From JBFFSQ01 sp041572275 (lineage in GTDB: Bacteria > Pseudomonadota > Gammaproteobacteria > SZUA-229), in assembly GCA_041572275.1 (NCBI GenBank), contig JBFFSQ010000002.1:3260-67259 (forward strand): a DNA stretch of 64,000 bases. Reading direction: 5' to 3'. The translations under genes and the position numbers were made by a program. The notes below the pieces were generated by a model, which was not told the origin of the DNA, did not search any database, and saw only the letters and a program-made list of their open reading frames with translations. Position 1 is the stretch's first letter; the number at the start of each line of letters is the position of its first letter. Shown one piece after another: positions 54,831 to 62,958 of the stretch.

Positions 54831-54862
54831 AAACAAAAAACAGAGTGACTGGCACTCTGTTT
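54831..54862 (-). terminator. rho-independent terminator of the dksA-like operon
   Basis: A perfect 10-bp stem (AAACAGAGTG at 54838-54847 with its complement at 54853-54862) and a five-base loop. Reading on the minus strand, a T-rich stretch (complement of the A run at 54831-54840) follows. It lies about 30 bases after the dksA-like stop codon. Confidence 0.9.
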
Positions 54863-54890
54863 ATAATTCAGCTAGATACAGATAATAAAT

Positions 54891-55232
54891 CTAGGGTTTC
54901 GACGCTTCGTCTGCACATTTAACGCAATACTCGGCAAACGGCACAATCCGTAAACGTTGTTCTGGAATATCTTCACCACAGCGCTTACAAATACCATATT
55001 CACCGGATTTAATCCGCAACAGGGCATTATCGATTTTCGATACCATCTGTCGCGACTCTTCCTCTAGCGCATCCAGTACATCATCATTTTCACGCTGAAC
55101 AACTTGTTCAGCGAAGTCCTTTTCAACCGGCGCATCAATGTGATGTGTATCCTTATGAATATCGTCCTTACGTTTGGAATAGATAGCCCTTAATTCCAGG
55201 AGTTTTTGTTTAAACTCAGCAACATTTTCCAC
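54891..55232 (-). CDS. TraR/DksA-family zinc-finger protein
   Basis: A 113-residue protein of the DksA superfamily. The N-terminal coiled coil (about residues 1-75) is followed by the zinc finger ICKRCGEDIPEQRLRIVPF...YCVKC (C-x2-C...C-x2-C). Full-length DksA has about 150 residues and binds the RNA polymerase secondary channel with ppGpp; this shorter form is closer to DksA2/TraR/YocK-type members. The coiled-coil tip lacks the clear DxxDxA motif of DksA, so its effect may differ. It is cotranscribed with the ydcH-like gene. Confidence 0.87.
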   Translation of the reverse strand: MENVAEFKQKLLELRAIYSKRKDDIHKDTHHIDAPVEKDFAEQVVQRENDDVLDALEEESRQMVSKIDNALLRIKSGEYGICKRCGEDIPEQRLRIVPFAEYCVKCADEASKP

Positions 55233-55251
55233 AGTGTATCTCCAGCCGTAT

Positions 55252-55488
55252 TTATGATTTTAATATTTGATGCAATTCATCTTTAAGCTTGAGCCGCTTC
55301 ATCTTCAAGGTTTCAAGATATTCATCGCTAGTTGGCTGTCCTTCCATTTCAAGATTTCGTATCTCATCATCCAAAGCGGTATATTGCTCAAGCAAGTGCG
55401 CGAAGTGCTTATCCTCCAGTTTCAGGTCATGGATACGATCACGATATTCAGGAAATTCGTGTTTTAAGTCATGTTTCTCGCCCAGCAT
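55252..55488 (-). CDS. YdcH/DUF465 family protein
   Basis: A 78-residue coiled-coil protein of the DUF465 family (YdcH type). The start MLGEKHDLKHEFPEY is chosen at 55488, with AAGGG upstream; a longer frame adds 12 residues. The pattern HDLxxEFPEYxxxIHxLKxxDxHFxxLxxxYxxLDxEI is conserved. Function unknown; the small helical hairpin resembles SlyX-like proteins. It lies 19 bases upstream of the dksA-like gene in the same operon. Confidence 0.9.
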   Translation of the reverse strand: MLGEKHDLKHEFPEYRDRIHDLKLEDKHFAHLLEQYTALDDEIRNLEMEGQPTSDEYLETLKMKRLKLKDELHQILKS

Positions 55489-55596
55489 CGGTACGCCCTT
55501 GTTCAAATCAATCAATGAATACAAGTATAGGTGGCTTTCATCAGCAGCTTGTTGATCTCACGCAAACGCTAATCCAATCGTCACTCAGGTTTCATA

Positions 55597-56796
55597 CTAG
55601 TAAAATGCAGCCATATCAATCTGGTAGACCTGGGGTGATACAGCCTGTCGAATAAAATCATCTGTTTTGGTTAGATCTAATTCTCTTACAGGTATGAGCC
55701 GCTTTTTTATGGCACTGTAAATTATTTTCAGCCTCGGCTTAAGAAGATCAGTTTCTCCTTGCTCTATAACTATACCAACCAGTCCGGAATCCAGTTCAAC
55801 CAGCGTCCCGACCGGGTAAATGCCCAAACAACGAATAAACTGTTTCACCTGTACAGGATCAAAATGACTGGAACTCCACTCCAGTAACTTTTTCAATGCC
55901 ACACTGGGTTCCCACGCACTCTTATATACACGAATAGACGTCAATGCGTCATACACATCGACAATTGTCGACATCTGTCCTACTGTTGATATTTCATCCC
56001 CTGCCAATCCCAATGGATAACCGGTGCCATCGACACGCTCGTGATGTTGTGCCGCTACATCAAGAGATGCTTGTGTGATCCCCGGCTTGCCTTCCAGCAA
56101 TTCACGACTATGAACCACATGTGATTTCATAATACTGAATTCCTCATCACTAAGTTTGCCCGGTTTATTGAGAATTTCGTTTGGGGTTTTCATTTTGCCA
56201 ATATCATGTAGCAGACCACCGATAGCGACCTGACGTATAGTATCCATATCAAGCCCAAGAGCACGACTGAAGGTAATCATCAGCCCTGCCACACTCACTG
56301 AGTGCATGAAGGTATACTGGTCCTTGTTCTTGATTCGACTCAGACTAATCAGGGCATCTTTATTTCGAAAAGCCGATTCGATCATTTTCTCAGATATTGG
56401 CTCTATCTGTTCGACTGAAACCTGCTTACCCAGACGTACATCCCCCATCAGATTCTGCATCAGACCGTGAGCTTCTGTGTATATTTCTCTGGCCCGGTTT
56501 AATTCAGCCGCTACCGGGATTTGCTTTTCCAGATGGGAAAATTCTTCAGCAATTTCGCTCGTCTGTACGGCCAAACTGTCCTGTACTTCGACTTGAGTTG
56601 GCGCATCTTCGACATCGATGCCTTTACGGGTGTCAATATATACATGTTTTAGACCTGAATTGATGAGCTTATTTAGTGTTTTATCATCTTTAATTTCGAA
56701 CTGATTGACTAGAAAATTGTGTTCAAACCAGCTGGCATCCAGATCCTCAATATACATACCCCGTTTTAATTGCTGTACTGATACCTTCTTTTTCAT
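55597..56796 (-). CDS. HD-GYP domain c-di-GMP phosphodiesterase
   Basis: A cytosolic protein of about 399 residues. An N-terminal DUF3391 domain (about 1-125; VSVQQLKRGMYIEDLDASW) precedes an HD-GYP domain with HDIGKMKTP, HVVHSRELL and HHERVDGTGYPLGL, so the metal His/Asp and the GYP motif are intact. It should hydrolyse c-di-GMP to GMP or pGpG. The ATG at 56796 (MKKKVSVQQL) is preferred over an upstream TTG start. With the GGDEF/EAL enzyme it suggests active c-di-GMP signalling in this segment. It is monocistronic. Confidence 0.93.
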   Translation of the reverse strand: MKKKVSVQQLKRGMYIEDLDASWFEHNFLVNQFEIKDDKTLNKLINSGLKHVYIDTRKGIDVEDAPTQVEVQDSLAVQTSEIAEEFSHLEKQIPVAAELNRAREIYTEAHGLMQNLMGDVRLGKQVSVEQIEPISEKMIESAFRNKDALISLSRIKNKDQYTFMHSVSVAGLMITFSRALGLDMDTIRQVAIGGLLHDIGKMKTPNEILNKPGKLSDEEFSIMKSHVVHSRELLEGKPGITQASLDVAAQHHERVDGTGYPLGLAGDEISTVGQMSTIVDVYDALTSIRVYKSAWEPSVALKKLLEWSSSHFDPVQVKQFIRCLGIYPVGTLVELDSGLVGIVIEQGETDLLKPRLKIIYSAIKKRLIPVRELDLTKTDDFIRQAVSPQVYQIDMAAFY

Positions 56797-57034
56797 ACGT
56801 GGTTCTGTTCCAGGTTCCAATATGGAATAAGTTGTTTATTAGGATTAGCTTATTTCTTTAATAATATTGTTATAGAAGTCAATCATGAAGTTATCAAGTG
56901 ATAGCTATGAATCTGTTAAGTATAGCTATAATGCATTGACAAGAAGCTTATGCATTGAGTTTAATTGGACCATTAGATCAGGTCGTCCCCCGAACAATCT
57001 TAAACTGATGTAAGCCGAAACAGAGAGCACAACT

Positions 57035-57811
57035 ATGAAATATTGTTTGCAAACATTACTCATCACTAGCATGCTGCTATTTCAAGCTGCTACCCAGGCA
57101 TCCGATGTCGCCAAGGAAAAACGCTGGGCTGATCAGGTGATTGACTCAATCATCGATGGTGAAGCCGAATGGTTACAGGCTGATGGCCATAAATTTTTGG
57201 CTATATATACCGAATCCACTAGTGACGAGACCCGCGGAGCAGTCATTGTAATTCACGGTTCTGGCGCTCATCCAAACTGGGCAGATATAGTATATCCCTT
57301 ACGCACCGGTCTACCGGAACATGGCTGGGCTACGTTGTCGATACAAATGCCGATTCTGGCCAATGATGCTGAACATGCAGCCTATGCACCACTTTTTAAT
57401 GAAGTAAACCCCAGGCTCACGGCGGCCATTGCCCATCTAAAGTCAAAAGGTATCAAAACAATCGTCATAGCCGCCCATAGTCTAGGATCGGCGATGTCCA
57501 GTCATTACCTGGCCTCTACACAAGCGCACTCCATCACTGCATTTGTTGGTATTGGCATGTCACCAAGCGAATTCAAACAAATGAATAATGTTGAGTCACT
57601 AAAACATATCTCCATCCCGATACTTGATCTATATGGCAGTGAGGATCAGGAAAATATCATCAACTCAGCCGAGCTCAGAAAACAAGCGGCTCAGGCTGCT
57701 GGTAATAAAAACTATAGTCAGAAAAAAATTAACGGCGCTAACCACTTCTTTAATGAAAAGAATGAAATTCTGATCAACACTGTAGCTGATTGGTTGGCAA
57801 AACATACATAA
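57035..57811 (+). CDS. exported alpha/beta-hydrolase-like protein (DUF3530)
   Basis: A 258-residue exported protein. The signal peptide covers about residues 1-23 (ending TQAS). The DUF3530 alpha/beta-hydrolase fold has VIVIHGSGAHPNW near residue 70-82, the nucleophile elbow IAAHSLGSAMS (Ser in HSLG), an acid in LYGSEDQEN and a terminal His in INGANHFFNE. Substrate unknown. It could be an esterase of the periplasm. It is followed by a separate small metalloprotease-like gene in the same orientation. Confidence 0.82.
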   Translation: MKYCLQTLLITSMLLFQAATQASDVAKEKRWADQVIDSIIDGEAEWLQADGHKFLAIYTESTSDETRGAVIVIHGSGAHPNWADIVYPLRTGLPEHGWATLSIQMPILANDAEHAAYAPLFNEVNPRLTAAIAHLKSKGIKTIVIAAHSLGSAMSSHYLASTQAHSITAFVGIGMSPSEFKQMNNVESLKHISIPILDLYGSEDQENIINSAELRKQAAQAAGNKNYSQKKINGANHFFNEKNEILINTVADWLAKHT

Positions 57812-57898
57812 GACAACCATGATTCACTAATAGACATCACTCTCCCTGATTTTTTAACTATACTGATGAATATTAGTTACGTTAACAGGGAGGATGTC

Positions 57899-58312
57899 AT
57901 GAACGAGATCATTCTATCGTTGATGTTATGGGTAGGTGACCATACACGCTATGATGTTTACCTGCAGCAACCCAATATACTACAGACTACGCAACACAAT
58001 ATGTGTAAAAGCTACGGCATTGATCACAAGGAACGTTGTGAATCGATGAAACTGGCTGCTTTCTATAACAAAGAACAAACCATTTATCTAAAAACCAACT
58101 TCGAACCTGATAATCCCCACAATCAATCAGAGCTATTGCATGAGCTGGTGCATTATATTCAATGGTCTAACAACCTTGAAAAGAACTATTGTCTGGGACA
58201 ACTTGAGCTGGAGGCCTATATTCTGCAGGATAAATGGCGCATCCAAAATGGACTGGAACCACTATTGGATGATTTTAATCGTTTAATGCTAGCAGCTTCT
58301 TGCGATGAGTGA
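57899..58312 (+). CDS. small metalloprotease-like protein (HExxH)
   Basis: A protein of about 137 residues starting MNEIILSLML at 57899, where GGGAGG lies five bases before the ATG; an upstream in-frame ATG at 57866 lacks this. The motif LLHELVHYIQW is a zinc HExxH site, followed by a Glu-rich CLGQLELEAYILQDKW that could supply the third ligand. It resembles DUF6647-type proteins. Cysteines (MCKSYG, RCES, YCLGQ, SCDE) could form disulfides if exported; the first residues are hydrophobic but no clear cleavage site is visible. Confidence 0.68.
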   Translation: MNEIILSLMLWVGDHTRYDVYLQQPNILQTTQHNMCKSYGIDHKERCESMKLAAFYNKEQTIYLKTNFEPDNPHNQSELLHELVHYIQWSNNLEKNYCLGQLELEAYILQDKWRIQNGLEPLLDDFNRLMLAASCDE

Positions 58313-58346
58313 ACGTCTTTATCAAATCTCTACAAATGAGTAATCA

Positions 58347-58388
58347 GTAGTGTCTTCAATTTGAAGTTTATACACTGATTTTTTGTGT
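58347..58388 (+). terminator. possible rho-independent terminator
   Basis: A stem made of AGTGT-CTTCAA and TTGAAG-ACACT with a bulge of five or six bases, followed by ATTTTTTG. It lies about 35 bases after the metalloprotease-like gene and before the convergent gene at 58394. Confidence 0.5.
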
Positions 58389-58393
58389 AATAT

Positions 58394-59290
58394 TTACGGT
58401 ATGCAACGACTTCCTCGAACATTTGATTGAGGACATAATTTGATAACCATGTCAAAATCGTCATTGTAACTGGTGGGTATGGTATTAATATTAATTGACT
58501 TGAATCTGGGTAATATCAACTCCCGAATGATATTTGCTTTTTCTTCACTAATTGAAGAATAAATTATAATTTCCTGTTTATCCGTAGTCACATTCGCAAT
58601 ATTTCGAGACGTTAGTCTAAAACCTTTTGTATCAAACCGCTGCCGAATATATTCAATATTATCCTGCCAAAGCTGATGATTGTCATCACGATAATGTAAC
58701 TGAATTCTAAACCGGCTGTTCTCAAGTTTCTTGATCGCTTTAAGGCGATCTTCTGATTGCTTCTCGATGGTATTAACTCGTTGCAGTGTTTGTTCAAGGC
58801 TTAACTGATATTTCGTAATCTTACTTGAGTCAAAGCCTTCTAGTTCCTTCATTTTGCCATCGATTTCATCCTTCGCCTGGGAAGCTTCTGTATTAAAATT
58901 TTGACGTGATCGTTCAATATTCTTGATATCATCAGCAATTTCCAAATTAGCCTTATCCAGCATTTTTTGATATTCCTCTGAGGCGTTATAGCTACTAAAA
59001 CCTGCATAGGAAAGTACCGCAACAACGATGGATATGGCCACACTCAGAGCGACAAACTGGTTTTTGACCCAGCTTGTTGCTTTTTCTTCAAATGATTCCA
59101 GGGTTTTAAATTTGACCTCTATGGCCTCTTCATTAAGTTCCTCGCAGATTTTTTTTACCAGCTGGCGAGTGGTCTCTGACACATATTCTTCATTGACATG
59201 GTCATCCTCAACCAATTTCATACCACAATGATTACAATAAATACTTCCGGTCGGGTTCTGTTGATCACAATGCTTACAGTATATATCCAT
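58394..59290 (-). CDS. zinc-ribbon, coiled-coil membrane protein
   Basis: A protein of about 298 residues. It starts MDIYCKHCDQQNPTGSIYCNHCG, a double CxxC zinc ribbon (residues 5-22). A transmembrane helix follows (about 80-100; FVALSVAISIVVAVLSYAGF), then a long coiled coil (about 105-185), and a C-terminal alpha/beta domain (about 190-298) with FRIQLHYRDDNHQLWQDNI, resembling LytR-C or SPOR-like folds. The start at 59290 has AGG upstream; a longer frame adds three residues. The layout suggests a cytoplasmic ribbon tied to an extracytoplasmic domain. A lipoprotein gene lies 13 to 22 bases upstream, so both likely act in the envelope. Confidence 0.72.
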   Translation of the reverse strand: MDIYCKHCDQQNPTGSIYCNHCGMKLVEDDHVNEEYVSETTRQLVKKICEELNEEAIEVKFKTLESFEEKATSWVKNQFVALSVAISIVVAVLSYAGFSSYNASEEYQKMLDKANLEIADDIKNIERSRQNFNTEASQAKDEIDGKMKELEGFDSSKITKYQLSLEQTLQRVNTIEKQSEDRLKAIKKLENSRFRIQLHYRDDNHQLWQDNIEYIRQRFDTKGFRLTSRNIANVTTDKQEIIIYSSISEEKANIIRELILPRFKSININTIPTSYNDDFDMVIKLCPQSNVRGSRCIP

Positions 59291-59311
59291 AAGGAGCACC
59301 TGTTATGGGTC

Positions 59312-60193
59312 TTAACGAGTGACACATTGGCGGCTATTATATTCTTCATCCCTGGAAATATCAGACTCTTCTGCCGCGGTCAGTTCATACGTATTTTTAA
59401 TCAAGTGACGACCTGACAAGTCAAATAACTTTACATGACGATGTTTATTATTCATTACCATGCTGGCAATTAATTCTGATGTTGGGTCATAGACTCCATC
59501 GTCATTCATATCCAGATAGGTCATATGTTCACTATCATAATCAATCGAGTAGGTATCCTGATCCTTACGATCAAGGTTCATAATAATGTCATAGCGCACA
59601 ACTGATTCCTGGTAAAAAGTTGTCTCTCCCGGTATTCTCGTCGTGTATAAATTAACATCCAGAGGAAAACAGCCCTGTTCCAGCTGACTCAATGTATAGC
59701 GTTGTGGAAAAACCTTGAAATCACCACTCATAAGAATAGCGTTTGTTTTATCTCTAATAGCAAAAAAACGCCCGGAACCTTCAATAACCATATGCCCTAC
59801 TTCATCACCTACAAAATGATCGAGATAAACATTGAAGTTAATCAGGCCTTCCATGTGTATTTTTCCATCCATCAGTTCATTACGTATACTTTGAATACCA
59901 TAGTGATTTTTCAGGTATTGCCAGTTAACCGAGCCAAGCATGTGAATGAATATTCTATCCATACGCTGATCAAGCGCGTTATTTTTTTTTGAGATATCTC
60001 TAATTGATTCTATTTCTGGTGTACTGATAGTAAAGGTTTGCCTGTAGCTTTCCTGTTGTGACACACGCGCTAACTGGATGGGGACCTGGCGCCAGAATTC
60101 ATAGGTTTTTTGGGCACAAGACACTAACAGCAGACTTAGGCTGGCAAGACAGAGCAGCCTGAGGAAATTTCTAACATTTGATGAATACAACAT
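59312..60193 (-). CDS. hypothetical lipoprotein
   Basis: A 293-residue lipoprotein. The signal ends in LLVSC with a Cys at about residue 26 as anchor; residues from AQKTYEF onward are mature. The rest is a mix of beta strands and a calcium-binding-like segment, YLDMNDDGVYDPTSE, near residue 225-240, resembling an EF-hand-type loop (D-M-N-D-D-G). No family is recognised. It lies directly upstream of the zinc-ribbon membrane protein gene. Confidence 0.68.
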   Translation of the reverse strand: MLYSSNVRNFLRLLCLASLSLLLVSCAQKTYEFWRQVPIQLARVSQQESYRQTFTISTPEIESIRDISKKNNALDQRMDRIFIHMLGSVNWQYLKNHYGIQSIRNELMDGKIHMEGLINFNVYLDHFVGDEVGHMVIEGSGRFFAIRDKTNAILMSGDFKVFPQRYTLSQLEQGCFPLDVNLYTTRIPGETTFYQESVVRYDIIMNLDRKDQDTYSIDYDSEHMTYLDMNDDGVYDPTSELIASMVMNNKHRHVKLFDLSGRHLIKNTYELTAAEESDISRDEEYNSRQCVTR

Positions 60194-60395
60194 CTCCGTA
60201 CTCCTGTATAGAGATAATGCTTATTCAGATTCAAGACAATTGACATATAATAAAATACATTACTATAAAATCAGGAAATGTCACATAATTATTGATAACA
60301 AAATATACATTATCATGCAAGCAGTATTTGACGCTCATTGATTTAGTAACAACTTACACATCAGGGTATCTGAATAAACATCAGGTTAGACCAAC

Positions 60396-61319
60396 ATGTC
60401 TATATGTATCAAAATTTTCAGTCTACTTCTAACTGTATTGATAATTAGCAGTTGTGCTCATTTTGATACATCCGGACCAGACTGGAATGCATTTGAAGCA
60501 CGTAGTCAAAAGCCGAGTATTAATCTTTTCGTCCAGTCAACCGGTACTGGACCACCGATTGTATTACTTCATGGTTTTGCGGCACATAGTTACAGCTGGC
60601 GCCATCTCCAGCCACAGTTAACTGCTGATCACACCGTTTTCATGCTTGACCTTAAAGGTTTTGGTTTATCACCAAAACCAGACGATGACGCCTATTCAAT
60701 TTATGATCAGGCTCGTTTAGTCGTTGATTTCATCCGTGATCGACAGTTGTATGACAGCAGTATTATTGGCCACTCTTTTGGCGGAGGCGTAGCATTGGCC
60801 GCTGCACTCTACTTGAGCAAACATCACCCAGAATATATTAGCCGACTCGTGTTAATAGATAGTATTGCCTTTAAACAGGAAACACCTTTATTTATCAATA
60901 TACTTGCGACACCCGTGCTGGGTGAATTATTAACCTATACACTACCTGCCCGATTTCAGGTTAACAATGTACTCAGTAAAGCCTATTATAATGATGCATT
61001 AATCACTGAAGACAATATCCAGGCCTACTCCGAACCATTATCTAGAGAAGGTGCAAAAAATGCCCTAATAACCACAGCACGACAGATATTCCCCTCTGAT
61101 CTGGACAGGCTTGGGCAACAGTATCAGAACATCACAGTTCCGACGATGATAGTTTGGGGGGGAAATGATGAAATCACACCTCTTGTAATTGCGAAAAAAC
61201 TTCATCAAACAATGCCCAACTCTTCATTAAAAATCATCAACGAATGCGGACATAACCCCCATGAAGAATGTCCTGAACAGACCATACCCCTAATTGTTAA
61301 TTTTTTACGGACCAGATAA
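60396..61319 (+). CDS. alpha/beta-hydrolase lipoprotein
   Basis: A 307-residue exported lipoprotein: the signal ends in LIISSC, with Cys20 as likely anchor. The alpha/beta-hydrolase fold shows PIVLLHGFAAHSYSWRHL (oxyanion strand), nucleophile in SIIGHSFGGGVALAAAL, acid in VWGGNDEITPL and base His in ECGHNPHEE. All three catalytic residues are present. Members near this family hydrolyse esters or amides or act as haloperoxidase-like lyases; the substrate is unknown. It is a single gene. Confidence 0.88.
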   Translation: MSICIKIFSLLLTVLIISSCAHFDTSGPDWNAFEARSQKPSINLFVQSTGTGPPIVLLHGFAAHSYSWRHLQPQLTADHTVFMLDLKGFGLSPKPDDDAYSIYDQARLVVDFIRDRQLYDSSIIGHSFGGGVALAAALYLSKHHPEYISRLVLIDSIAFKQETPLFINILATPVLGELLTYTLPARFQVNNVLSKAYYNDALITEDNIQAYSEPLSREGAKNALITTARQIFPSDLDRLGQQYQNITVPTMIVWGGNDEITPLVIAKKLHQTMPNSSLKIINECGHNPHEECPEQTIPLIVNFLRTR

Positions 61320-61357
61320 ATTAAACGAAGGTCTATTCCAGGCTATTGGTAAATACA

Positions 61358-61942
61358 TCAATTATTATATTTGCAGCATTTTAAAATCTCATACGCTTCC
61401 CTGACTTCGATAAACAGTGCACTATCACCACCTTTATCAGGATGATGATCAGCGGCCAGTCGCCGATAACTTGACTTGATTTCATGCCAATGCGCATTTT
61501 CATTCAAGCCCAATACAGTTAAAGCATCTAACTGTTTATCAACAGCATAATACTGGTTCCAGAATTGATCGAGCAAGGCTTTGACTTCAGCTTCAGTCGT
61601 GTTTTCAAAGTGTTGCCAGTTGAGATAATAATCGCGTACTTTCTGTTCTGCATCATCAATTAGAGTTGATATAGAAGATGATTGTGTAAGCGGTCTGATG
61701 TTGATATCAAGCGCAGATATGCTTAAGTAATATCCTTCACCAAACAGATCCTGCTGAAGGTGATATAGGGCATTCATGGTCATGAAGTGTTTTTTAAATA
61801 CACTTACATTATAACTATCACCTGTGACTGGATATTCCATACCCTGCTCTTCCAGCTTGCAAATCAAGTCATATTCACCAATTTTTGAAGTCGAAGACTT
61901 GAGGATTTCAAGGATAGGGATAATGAGAGGATTTGCGGACAT
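61358..61942 (-). CDS. DnaJ-domain protein with DNAJ-related N-terminal domain
   Basis: A 194-residue cytosolic co-chaperone. The C-terminal J domain (about residues 140-192) has the HPD motif in RRLAADHHPDKGGDSAL, which stimulates DnaK ATPase. The N-terminal region (about 1-115), PLIIPILEILKSSTSKIGEYDL, fits the DNAJ_related family. There is no zinc finger or substrate-binding C-terminus, so it likely recruits DnaK to a specific client. The client is unknown. Confidence 0.87.
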   Translation of the reverse strand: MSANPLIIPILEILKSSTSKIGEYDLICKLEEQGMEYPVTGDSYNVSVFKKHFMTMNALYHLQQDLFGEGYYLSISALDINIRPLTQSSSISTLIDDAEQKVRDYYLNWQHFENTTEAEVKALLDQFWNQYYAVDKQLDALTVLGLNENAHWHEIKSSYRRLAADHHPDKGGDSALFIEVREAYEILKCCKYNN

Positions 61943-62068
61943 CGATCACTCTATAAAGCTGCAAATAATATAACTATAGCAGTTTTTAGCCTGACAGTGA
62001 TTGAGCCAGCTTAAGTTATGAGCATAAACATTAATCCAGGAGATTCCCTATATTACAGAACGAACTGT

Positions 62069-62440
62069 TTAATGTTCACCCTTGGGTTTACGTACACCCG
62101 CCAGACGGTTACCCTGTTTCTGGGGCCCTCCTTTTGGAAAAATCTCGTGTAAATAACGCGTATTACCTTTGTCCTTACCCCAAGCGGCCTTGAAATGTTT
62201 GATCATATCTCGCACAGGTGCCTGAACACCGTGATTCTCATGAAATTCACGAATATAATAGATCACTTCCCAGTGTTCATCGGTCAACGCCAGTTCTTCC
62301 TGTTCCGCTCGTGCATGAACAAAACCTTCTGACCACGCGTCTAGATCTAAAAGATAACCTTCACCATCCATTAATAGTTCTTCACCGTCCACAACGACTG
62401 TCGATGTTTGCATATTGGGGTAATAAAGTTTAGCTTCCAT
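62069..62440 (-). CDS. cysteine-free DsrC/TusE homologue
   Basis: A 123-residue protein of the DsrC/TusE/RspA family. Body motifs are DGEGYLLDLDAWSEGF, LTDEHWEVIYYIREF, and the C-terminal TRYLHEIFPKGG, RLAGVRKPKGEH. In DsrC the C-terminal arm has two cysteines and in TusE one; here both positions are replaced (Asn in place of the first, Glu in the last pair) and the protein has no cysteine at all. It cannot carry persulfide or trisulfide. This fits the proposed regulatory (RspA-like) class. AGGA lies upstream of the ATG. It follows nirD on the same strand. Confidence 0.88.
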   Translation of the reverse strand: MEAKLYYPNMQTSTVVVDGEELLMDGEGYLLDLDAWSEGFVHARAEQEELALTDEHWEVIYYIREFHENHGVQAPVRDMIKHFKAAWGKDKGNTRYLHEIFPKGGPQKQGNRLAGVRKPKGEH

Positions 62441-62528
62441 TAATTATTCCTAATTTCTTTAAAATGAAGAACACCTGGAAAGTGATACTTTGTTTTCAGT
62501 CATATTTCAGGTTTCAGTTATCAATTGA

Positions 62529-62840
62529 TTATTTTAATTCCAGAAAAATTTTACCGTTTTCTACTTTTACCTCATAGTGTCCAGTACAGCCTTCATCCGG
62601 TGCCAAAGCTTCACCTGATTTCAGATCGATCTTCCAGTTATGCAGTGGACAGGTTACCGACGTATCATGAACTATCCCCTGCGATAATGAACCTTGTCGA
62701 TGAGGACAGGCATCATTTAAGGCAAAAATTTCATCTTTCGTGTTGCGAAAGATAGCAATTTTTGTTTCTCCATTTTCAACAAGCCGGGCACCTAATGGGG
62801 GGATTTCTTCAACATTTCCAACTTCAACCCAGTTAGACAT
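62529..62840 (-). CDS. nirD: nitrite reductase small subunit, Rieske type
   Basis: A 103-residue Rieske-domain protein. The [2Fe-2S] ligands are in CPHRQG (Cys, His) and CPLHNW (Cys, His), the usual C-x-H...C-x2-H arrangement. It is the NirD-type electron-transfer subunit that works with NirB in NADH-dependent nitrite reduction to ammonium. It is preceded by nirB about 120 bases away and followed by the DsrC-like gene. AAGG is upstream of the ATG. Confidence 0.9.
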   Translation of the reverse strand: MSNWVEVGNVEEIPPLGARLVENGETKIAIFRNTKDEIFALNDACPHRQGSLSQGIVHDTSVTCPLHNWKIDLKSGEALAPDEGCTGHYEVKVENGKIFLELK

Positions 62841-62958
62841 AATTTATTAACCTTCTATATGACAATGTTCTTTATACTCATCACTACAAACTCTTCAGAT
62901 GCTTGATATCGATTGATCCAATGGCACCTGACCAGTCCGCATGACATCTTTTAATGTA

